NCBI GenBank assembly: GCA_964589725.1
Contig: CAZPUJ010000689.1
Coordinates: forward strand, 1 to 22,986
Length of the DNA: 22,986 nucleotides
Source: CAYSHJ01 sp964589725
GTDB lineage: Bacteria; Planctomycetota; Planctomycetia; Planctomycetales; Planctomycetaceae
Reading direction: 5' to 3'
Shown one piece after another: positions 17,327 through 22,986 of this stretch. Each line of letters starts with the position of its first letter. Within the stretch, counting starts at the first letter, position 1. A program made the translations under genes and the position numbers. The notes beneath the pieces were generated by a model that ran no database searches, had not been told where the DNA came from, and worked only from the letters and a program-made list of their open reading frames with translations.

Positions 17327-17431
17327 TTAGTCCAAGGAGCTGTTTTTTTCTGGCTTTGTTTGACTCAAATCCCGACCGGCTGTGATATTTCTGCGACAGC
17401 GACGTTTCTACGTCCGCGATGGTCTTAACTC

Positions 17432-18835
17432 ATGTCTGCACTCATGACCGTGTCACCCGTGGAAAGTTTGACTGCCTCGCCGTCGCGTCGTCGCCGATTG
17501 AGCTGGCACCGAGTCGCTTGGATTTGCCTGTTTCTTTTGCTCGCCGGCGGACTGGCTGGATATTTCTGGCTGACCGCTCGCTACGCCGTCGCTGACGAAA
17601 TGGCGATCCCGTTGCGCGAGCTCTCGAACGCGGACTACCCGGAAGATCCGGCCGACCGCAGCCCGCAATTCGGTCGGTATCACGGTCGCATACTGCGGCT
17701 GGTCCGTCGCGACCAGACGCACTTCGACTTCGTCTTCTCACCGACCGACAAGGACACCGCGAAGATCGTCTTCAAGAACATCGACGTGAGCTTGATCACT
17801 CCCAACGAGCCGGAATGGACGAAGTCCGATCCGAACCTGGAGCGGATCGCTCTGACCGATCGGCAGTGGAACCGTCAGCAAGTGTCGTTCAATCCGCAGT
17901 CGGAGTTCATTGAGGTCAGCGGCGGCGACGGCTTCGAGGTCAAGAACCTCGCGTCGGCGGAACTGGCGAAGAATTGCCTCAATGCCGGCCTGTGGGAAGT
18001 GCAGCTCTTCACGAAAGAGAACGGCTCGAAGAAGTTGTACTACCAAGGTTGGTTCACGTTCCCGCTGGGGATTTATAGAGAGCTGTTCCAGCACAACACC
18101 GGCCGAGCGTACCTCGACCACTGGTACAAGCTGGAGCATTGGTCCGACCCCGAAGGAACGCCCTGCCCTGTCGACAAGCTGCGAACCGTGCAACGCGAGC
18201 TTCCCGCTCAGGTCGTCTTCGATCCGAAAGAGTTGCTGTTGTCGGCGGGCGAGCAGACTCGCAAGGCGCGCATCGTCGACAGCCGAAACGTGCGTCGCTG
18301 GCAGGATTTTTATGACGGTCGTCACGTCGCGTTCGCCGCCTTCATCCCGCCCGGCCGCTACGAAACCGACACGCCGCGCGGCAACGAATTCTGGAGACTG
18401 GCCAAGTTTGAAAGTGCTCAGCTTCGCGAGATCCTCAGTCCTGCTCACCCCGACCCGTTGCACGAACTGGAACTGAGCTTCCGCTGCTCGAAGACCGGCG
18501 ACACGAACCGCTTCTTCGTCTCCGGCTTCCGCATCGAGGATCTGCCGTCTCTGCCGACATCGCGTTACACCGAGGGACTCTACATGCCGATGGGCATCGG
18601 CGTTCCTCCGTTCTTCCAGACTTACGACGCGCTGACCAAGAACCCACCGGAACGCAGCCCGTATTTCTCGGTGTTCGTTGACCCGCGCGGAGCGTGGCTG
18701 AACCACCACGACATCGGCTTCGACGGCCCGGTTCTGCACCGCGACGCCGACGACCCGCAGACGATTCACGTGTACCTGCTCTCCTACGAACGCGAGACTC
18801 TGATCGGCCACTGGGTCGTGAAACTCGGAAGCTGA
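17432..18835 (+). CDS. Membrane-anchored protein of unknown function
   Basis: I do not recognise this 467-residue protein. A basic N-terminus (SRRRRLSWHR) is followed by one strong hydrophobic helix at about 27-49 (VAWICLFLLLAGGLAGYFWL), which predicts a short cytoplasmic tail and a large extracytoplasmic domain. The rest is soluble, rich in aromatic and charged residues, with no repeat or catalytic motif that I can name. The C-terminal part contains SPYFSVFVDPRGAWLNHHDI and a final VYLLSYERETLIGHWVVKL. It lies 21 bp before an ECF sigma factor gene and likely shares a transcript with it, so it may be an envelope component of that regulatory unit. ATG 17432 has no clear ribosome site; ATG 17444 is an alternative. 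Confidence 0.75.
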   Translation: MSALMTVSPVESLTASPSRRRRLSWHRVAWICLFLLLAGGLAGYFWLTARYAVADEMAIPLRELSNADYPEDPADRSPQFGRYHGRILRLVRRDQTHFDFVFSPTDKDTAKIVFKNIDVSLITPNEPEWTKSDPNLERIALTDRQWNRQQVSFNPQSEFIEVSGGDGFEVKNLASAELAKNCLNAGLWEVQLFTKENGSKKLYYQGWFTFPLGIYRELFQHNTGRAYLDHWYKLEHWSDPEGTPCPVDKLRTVQRELPAQVVFDPKELLLSAGEQTRKARIVDSRNVRRWQDFYDGRHVAFAAFIPPGRYETDTPRGNEFWRLAKFESAQLREILSPAHPDPLHELELSFRCSKTGDTNRFFVSGFRIEDLPSLPTSRYTEGLYMPMGIGVPPFFQTYDALTKNPPERSPYFSVFVDPRGAWLNHHDIGFDGPVLHRDADDPQTIHVYLLSYERETLIGHWVVKLGS

Positions 18836-18856
18836 CGAATCGAAACCGATGACGCA

Positions 18857-19405
18857 ATGAATCCCTTCACGGCGGACGGACACGTGGCCGACGACTTGTA
18901 CGCCAACTACGCGCGCCGCTTGAGCCGCTTTGCGGAGCGGCATCTCAGCCAGCGACTGGCTGGACGAGTGGATGGCAGTGACGTCGTTCAGTCGGTGCTG
19001 CGGACGTTTTTTCGACGAGCCAATGCCGGAGAGTTCCAGATCGATCAAGAGTCGCGTCTGTGGCACTTGTTGGTCAGGATGACGCTTTGCAAAGTCGCCG
19101 CGCTGGGTCGCCGTCACACGGCGGAACGACGGGATGTGAACCGCGAAACATCCGGAAAATCCACCGACGCCGCCCTGCTGGCCGCACTCTCGCGCGAGCC
19201 GGGGCCGGAAGAAATGACCGCCTTCGCCGATCAAATCGAGTCGCTGTTGCAAGGATTGTCCGACTGGCATGCTCAAGTCTTGGAATTGCGTCTGGCCGGA
19301 CCCTCGCCGACAGAAATCAGTTCACAAACCGGCCACTCGCGCCAGTCGGTCTATCGAGCCTTGTCCGACCTCCAATCCCGTCTGCCTGTATCCGAACTGC
19401 GGTGA
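18857..19405 (+). CDS. ECF-type RNA polymerase sigma factor
   Basis: This 182-residue protein has region sigma-2 at about 15-95, including RVDGSDVVQSVLRTFFRRA, a pattern typical of planctomycete ECF factors. Region sigma-4 lies at about 125-178, with a helix-turn-helix SPTEISSQTGHSRQSVYRAL for -35 recognition. It is expected to direct RNA polymerase to a small set of promoters. The kinase gene downstream carries a zinc-binding anti-sigma-like motif, so the pair probably formed one signalling unit. The coding end is unusual: the last codons and the TGA stop (19403-19405) lie within a palindromic repeat, so the original C-terminus may have been slightly different. Confidence 0.92.
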   Translation: MNPFTADGHVADDLYANYARRLSRFAERHLSQRLAGRVDGSDVVQSVLRTFFRRANAGEFQIDQESRLWHLLVRMTLCKVAALGRRHTAERRDVNRETSGKSTDAALLAALSREPGPEEMTAFADQIESLLQGLSDWHAQVLELRLAGPSPTEISSQTGHSRQSVYRALSDLQSRLPVSELR

Positions 19406-19617
19406 CTTGTCACCGCAGATTTGGAGTGCGGGGACTTGTCGCCGCTTTCACCCGTGGCGGAGCCACTTTCAATTTCTCCCGTGAATTTTCCAAAATCCGC
19501 GGACACTTCGCCCCGCCAGCGCAATTGATTCAGTGGCAAACCCAAAGCGGCTCCACCGCCAACCAAAGCTGTGACAAGTCCCAGTACTCCATATGGACTG
19601 CGGTGACTTGTCACCGC
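19398..19617. repeat. Cluster of GCGGTGACTTGTCACCGC palindromes between sigma factor and kinase genes (family E)
   Basis: TGCGGTGACTTGTCACCGCA at 19398-19417 has 9-bp arms around TT. A variant GCGGGGACTTGTCGCCGC lies at 19428-19445, a degraded inverted unit near 19571-19582, and an exact copy at 19600-19617. Between them is an AAAGCGGCTCC-type internal segment. The same composite occurs inside the kinase gene at 21040-21166. The first copy supplies the stop codon of the sigma factor gene. Confidence 0.85.
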
Positions 19618-19733
19618 TTTGGTTTACCGCGAAGCGCCTTTTCGTTTACTGCTTGAGGTTTTCACTCGTGACCCACATGATGACCCAGCCATTCACCGCC
19701 TCCACGATCGCAGCTTGCGACACGCGGATAGCC

Positions 19734-19738
19734 AGGAG
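19734..19738 (+). promoter_or_regulatory. Ribosome binding site that fixes the kinase start
   Basis: AGGAG lies seven bases before ATG 19746. It supports this start over the longer in-frame reading from 19593, whose first codons are translated repeat DNA. Confidence 0.7.
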
Positions 19739-19745
19739 CATTTCG

Positions 19746-20699
19746 ATGCCCGAATGTCCGTCCGCCGATGTCTTATCCGCCTTCCTGCACGGCACGTTAA
19801 ATGACGTTGAGACCGAGACGGTCACGTCGCATGTGCGGGAGTGCCTTGTCTGCGACGCGATGCTCAGCGACTTGAAAGCCGATCCGCTCGCATTCGCCGG
19901 TCAAGCATCGGCCGTCGCTGCCGATCGAGCGCTGGGAGCGGAAGGCGCTGGCCGAGCCGGAACACCTGGTGAATCTATCGCACTGTTGGAAGCCGATGCC
20001 CAGAAGCAACAGCGCCTCGGCCCGTATGAACTGCTCGGAAAGCTCGGACAAGGAGGCATGGGCGCGGTCTACAAAGCTCGGCATACGAAGCTGAATCGGA
20101 TCGAAGCCATCAAGATCCTGCCGCCGCATTTGGCCAAAGACGCGAATGCCGCGAATCGCTTCGAGCGAGAAATTCAAGCCGTCGGAGCGCTCAATCATCC
20201 GAACATCGTACAGGCGCGACACGCGGACGAAGCCGACGGGCAATTGTATCTCGTGATGGAGTTCGTGGATGGCCGCGACCTGGCCAGTCTCGTGAAGCAA
20301 CACGTCCGCCTGCCGATCGCCGACGCCTGCGAGATCATTCGCCAGGCCGCCCTCGGTTTGCAGCACGCTCACGAGCACGGCCTCGTCCATCGCGACATCA
20401 AACCGTCGAATTTGATGGTGACGGTCGGTAGCGGTCCGGGTTCACGTGTCGGTTCCTCGCGCGGTGACCGATTGGTGAGCGCGTCTGCTCAATCGCAAAT
20501 CGAAAATCAAAAATCGGCAATCCTCAAAATCCTCGACCTCGGCCTCGCGCGGCTGGACAGCGCGACCGAGCAACTCGGCGAGCTGACCTCGACCGGACAG
20601 ATCATGGGGACGCTGGACTACATGGCTCCGGAACAGGGTGGCGACGCGCATCAGGTCGATATCCGCGCCGACCTCTACAGCCTGGGAGCCACGCTGTAA
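19746..20699 (+). pseudogene. Serine/threonine kinase-WD40 gene, segment 1: zinc-finger motif and kinase N- and middle lobes
   Basis: The broken gene runs from 19746 to about 22833. This first open segment has 317 codons. Residues 1-40 hold a zinc-binding anti-sigma-like motif, H29-x3-C33-x2-C36 (SHVRECLVC). The kinase domain follows: glycine loop GQGGMGAVYKA (101-111), ATP-site K123 in EAIKILPP, catalytic loop H215-R216-D217 (VHRDIKPSNLM), and D264-L265-G266 in place of DFG. Between the last two motifs is an extra stretch of about 40 residues, partly encoded by an AATCGAAA-type repeat. The reading ends at TAA 20697-20699, codon 318. The next codons in the same frame read HLLSGQPPF, the usual continuation of YSLGATLYHLL. 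A single change from a tyrosine codon explains the stop. The likely original role was a membrane Hanks-type kinase partnered with the ECF sigma factor. Confidence 0.9.
20491..20520. repeat. AATCGCAAATCGAAAATC-type short repeat inside the kinase domain (family F)
   Basis: Successive imperfect units (AATCGCAA, ATCGAAA, ATCAAAA, ATCGGCAA) encode QSQIENQKSAI in the kinase frame. This string is common in planctomycete spurious ORFs. It sits between the HRD catalytic loop and the DLG motif, where kinases normally have only a short connection. Confidence 0.65.
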
Positions 20700-22178
20700 C
20701 ACCTGCTCAGCGGCCAGCCTCCGTTCCCACCCCCGAAATACAAGACCGCCGCGCAGAAGCTGCAAGCTCTGACGTTCAACGAGCCGACGCCGATCCGCGA
20801 GCTACGTCCCGAAGTTCCCGAATCGCTCGCCGCAATCGTGCATCGTTTGCTGGCCAAGCAGCCCAACGACCGCTTCGCCTTTCCCCACGAAGTCACCTCT
20901 TCGATCGCCCCGTTCACGGTTGGCCAAAACCTCGCGCAACTCGTAGCGACAGACAGCCCGCCTGTCGCCGACCCGGAACTCGCGAGCACATTCCACCACG
21001 CCTCCTCCGCCGAAATCGGCACCGGTTCCAATTTGGACTGCGGGGACTTGTCACCGCTTTCTGTTGCGGCGCAGCCGCTTTCTGCTCCGAAACTCCAAAG
21101 CGGCTCCGCCGCAAGCCAAAGCGGTGACAAGTCACCGCACTCCAAATGGCGGCGACTTGTCGCCGCTTTGGTATTCGGCGGGGCCGCCGTGGTCGTGCTG
21201 TGCGGCATCGTCATCATCATCCGCGACGAGAAGGGGAACGAGAAAGCACGGCTGAAGCTCGACAAGAAGGACAAGATCGAGATCGTTCAAGACGATCACG
21301 ATTCCAAGCTCGCGACGCCGACCGCCGACGCAGCGACGCCGAAAAAGATCGTCATCGGCCCGCTCGTCCCGCGTCCACCGATGGTGCCGTTGGATCTCAA
21401 GCCGCTCCCCATCGACATCAAACCCGGCTCGCCAATGAGCCCCTGTGCGTTAGTCGCTCGCCCCGCGTCCCTCGACGGCGTGTTGTCCTGGACGATCGAG
21501 CTACGCCAACCGCGAGGATACACCCTTGGACTGGCGTACAACCCCGACGGGACGCTCTTCGCCAGCGGTGGTTCAGACCACGTCGTCCGAATTTGGGACG
21601 CGAAGACCTACGCTCTGCTCAAGGTACTTGCCGGTGGCTCGACTGAGGCGGCGATTCACTCAGTGAACTGGTCACCGGACGGCAAGTATCTTGCCGCCGG
21701 TTTCACCGATGGTGTCCGGATTTGGGAAGCCAAGTCCGGGCAGTTGATGAAACATCTTCAACCGAAGGAAGGATGGCAATACTGCAACAGCATGCGCTGG
21801 TCGCCGGATGGGAAATGGATTGCGGCCGGCGGAAGCTCGAACCACGTCGCCTTATGGGATGCGACTGACCGTTGGAGGCTGCGATGGTTGAAGGGCCATT
21901 CGGGACAGGTCGATGCGTTGGCGTGGTCACCCGACGCGAAGCAACTCGCTTCCGGCTGCATTGACAAGACCGTGCGAATTTGGGACGTCGCATCGGACGA
22001 ATCCCGCCGTACGCTGGAGCCGCACGACGCTTGGATTAGATGGTTGGATTGGTCGCCTGATGGCCTGATGCTCGTTTCGTCGGAATACGACAAACGCTCA
22101 CGAATCTGGAATGTGGTTACCGGAGGTCTGCTCGACGTGCTACCCGATATACCTGTAGCTCATTCAGCGTGTCGATGA
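20700..22178 (+). pseudogene. Serine/threonine kinase-WD40 gene, segment 2: kinase C-lobe, membrane helix and first WD40 repeats
   Basis: This segment continues in the same frame as segment 1. It starts HLLSGQPPFPPPKYKTAAQK and reaches IVHRLLAKQPNDRFAFPHEV, the end of the kinase C-lobe. A linker built from repeat DNA (SNLDCGDLSPLSVAAQPLS and SGDKSPHSKW) leads into one membrane helix at about codons 471-492 (LVAALVFGGAAVVVLCGIVI). The outer part has WD40 blades from about codon 590, such as GGSDHVVRIWDAKT, SVNWSPDGKYLAAGF and SGCIDKTVRIWDVA. It ends at TGA 22176-22178, codon 811. That codon stands where a tryptophan belongs (the next residues are SPDGKSLA), so TGG to TGA is the simplest explanation. 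A downstream GTG at 20838 could start a product, but one without the kinase active site. Confidence 0.88.
21040..21166. repeat. GCGGTGACTTGTCACCGC composite repeat inside the kinase gene (family E)
   Basis: Three palindromic units lie at 21040-21057 (GCGGGGACTTGTCACCGC), 21121-21138 (GCGGTGACAAGTCACCGC) and 21149-21166 (GCGGCGACTTGTCGCCGC). The segment between them matches the cluster at 19398-19617. The repeat stays in frame and forms the linker immediately before the membrane helix. Confidence 0.85.
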
Positions 22179-22833
22179 TCTCCTGATGGAAAGTCCTTGG
22201 CTCGCGCCGGCGGCTTGGTCTGGAGCATCGCGGAGCGTCGCGACGAATTCGACGCCGACGCTGGCCCGTTATTTTCTTCGGATTGGTCGCCGGACGGGAT
22301 GACGATTGTTTGCGGCCTAAGTCATGGAATGCATATTTACGTGAAGCCACGAGATCACGCCGTAGAGAGTAATACCGCAATTACCGCCAACAATCCTTAC
22401 CGTGCTGACGTTCATTGGTCCCCGAAAGGAGACACGATTGCCGTCGTCTATGTGACACTCGACAACCAAGCTCCCGGAGGAACCAAACTCTGGCAGACCA
22501 ACGATGCCAAGCTGCTGCGGAACCTGAATGGCAATCTAGCGCCGATCGCTTGGTTGCCAAATGGAGAAGCTCTGGCGATCATCCCGGACAGCATCGAACT
22601 GTGGACCATTCGCACCGGCCAGCCATCGGTTCGCTTCAAACATCCCGACGCGAGGTCGCTTCAGGCGGCGTGGTCGCCGGACGGAACACGGATCGCGAGC
22701 GTGGACTCCGATCAGAAGATTCGGGTTTGGGATATCGGCTCGCGTTCGATCGTCGCGACGGTTGACTCGCCGATTCAATCCGCCCTCCACAGAATTGCCT
22801 TTTCCCCAGACGGCCACTGGCTCGCGTGTAGTC
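22179..22833 (+). pseudogene. Serine/threonine kinase-WD40 gene, segment 3: remaining WD40 repeats, truncated
   Basis: Directly after the TGA the same frame continues SPDGKSLARAGGLVWSIAER and then further WD40 blades: SSDWSPDGMTIVCGLSHGMH, DVHWSPKGDTIAVVYV, AAWSPDGTRIASVDSDQKIR and IAFSPDGHWLACS. The last recognisable residue is the serine codon at 22831-22833, where GxDxTVRLW would be expected next. Beyond it the frame stays open to 22970, but the residues (FLSPYTVNSEFCCW) no longer resemble a WD40 protein. The C-terminus has therefore been lost by insertion or rearrangement. Confidence 0.85.
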
Positions 22834-22847
22834 ATTTTTTATCGCCC

Positions 22848-22986
22848 TACACCGTTAATTCGGAGTTTTGTTGTTGGCTGCGCGAATTGTTGTGGGTGGT
22901 GGTTGATTTGGCGAGGCGTGTGGATTGGAGGGCGGTGATGGTTTGGCGGCCGAGTTTAGTGAGCAGGTAGCGGTGAGTGCCTTCGA
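22848..22986 (-). CDS. C-terminal fragment of an unidentified protein, probably from an inserted element
   Basis: A minus-strand frame enters from the right edge and ends at TAG 22848. The 45 visible residues include EGTHRYLLTKLGRQTITALQ, followed by a Thr/Ser/Gln-rich tail ending SELTV. The HRYxLTxxGR pattern is a winged-helix-like tail that I associate with multi-copy and mobile-element proteins, but I cannot name the family. Its stop lies about 15 bp from the point where WD40 homology breaks off, which fits the edge of an insertion. The start and most of the gene are outside the window. Confidence 0.5.

Noticed and set aside
17738..19276. Minus-strand ORF of 512 residues
   Set aside because: It is antisense to both the unknown membrane protein and the ECF sigma factor. 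Long antisense ORFs are common in GC-rich DNA, and this one has no domain signal.
19398..21166. Possible CRISPR array from repeated palindromes
   Set aside because: Units are unevenly spaced, occur in both orientations, partly lie in coding sequence, and no Cas genes are nearby.
20697..22178. Stop-codon recoding (readthrough of TAA and TGA, including selenocysteine)
   Set aside because: The stops fall where Tyr and Trp are conserved, two different stop codons are involved, and no insertion element structure was seen. Mutation or sequence error is simpler.

Overview
The window looks like chromosomal DNA of a GC-rich planctomycete (phylum Planctomycetota). The case rests on several independent marks. 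An ECF sigma factor sits next to a serine/threonine kinase with a membrane segment and WD40 repeats. A giant calcium-repeat protein carries a planctomycete-type extracellular N-terminus (TELLEAKTLPSSV, comparable to the LExLExRxLLS motif). There is a remnant of a planctomycete-type Porin_O_P. Many short palindromic repeats lie both between and inside genes. No rRNA, tRNA, CRISPR array or complete insertion sequence was recognised.

Positions 1-8451 are all read from the minus strand. In the direction of transcription they hold tatC, mtnA (GTG start), a membrane-anchored Gfo/Idh/MocA-like protein overlapping mtnA by ATGA, an acyl carrier protein, a ketoacyl-ACP synthase III, a DegT/DnrJ/EryC1/StrS aminotransferase, and, after a 516-bp gap, a sugar-nucleotide SDR epimerase/dehydratase fused to an N-terminal membrane domain that runs off the left edge. 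The ACP, KAS III and aminotransferase genes are tightly spaced. With the SDR they suggest a pathway making an acylated or aminated sugar, or a related amino-acyl product. That role is inference.

Positions 9058-16818 (plus strand) are one 2586-residue gene for a secreted or surface RTX-type protein. It has seven blocks of glycine/aspartate nonapeptide repeats, a large non-repeat region resembling a beta-propeller, and a roughly 168-residue internal duplication. A decayed Porin_O_P pseudogene follows on the minus strand (16840-17326).

Positions 17432-22986 (plus strand) hold a membrane-anchored protein of unknown function, an ECF sigma factor 21 bp behind it, and a kinase gene encoding, in order, a zinc-binding anti-sigma-like motif, a Ser/Thr kinase, a membrane segment and WD40 repeats. 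The kinase gene is broken. It has one in-frame TAA in the kinase domain, one in-frame TGA replacing a conserved WD40 tryptophan, and an abrupt loss of homology near 22833. Foreign-looking DNA with the end of a minus-strand ORF follows.

The most unusual theme is the invasion of coding sequence by short repeat families. At least six families are seen. Members supply the N-terminus of MtnA, a His-Pro linker in the Gfo-like protein, an insert in the kinase domain between the HRD and DLG motifs, the juxtamembrane linker of the kinase, and the stop codon of the sigma factor gene. I did not find a clear new defence or immune system. Family assignments come from motif recognition by eye.
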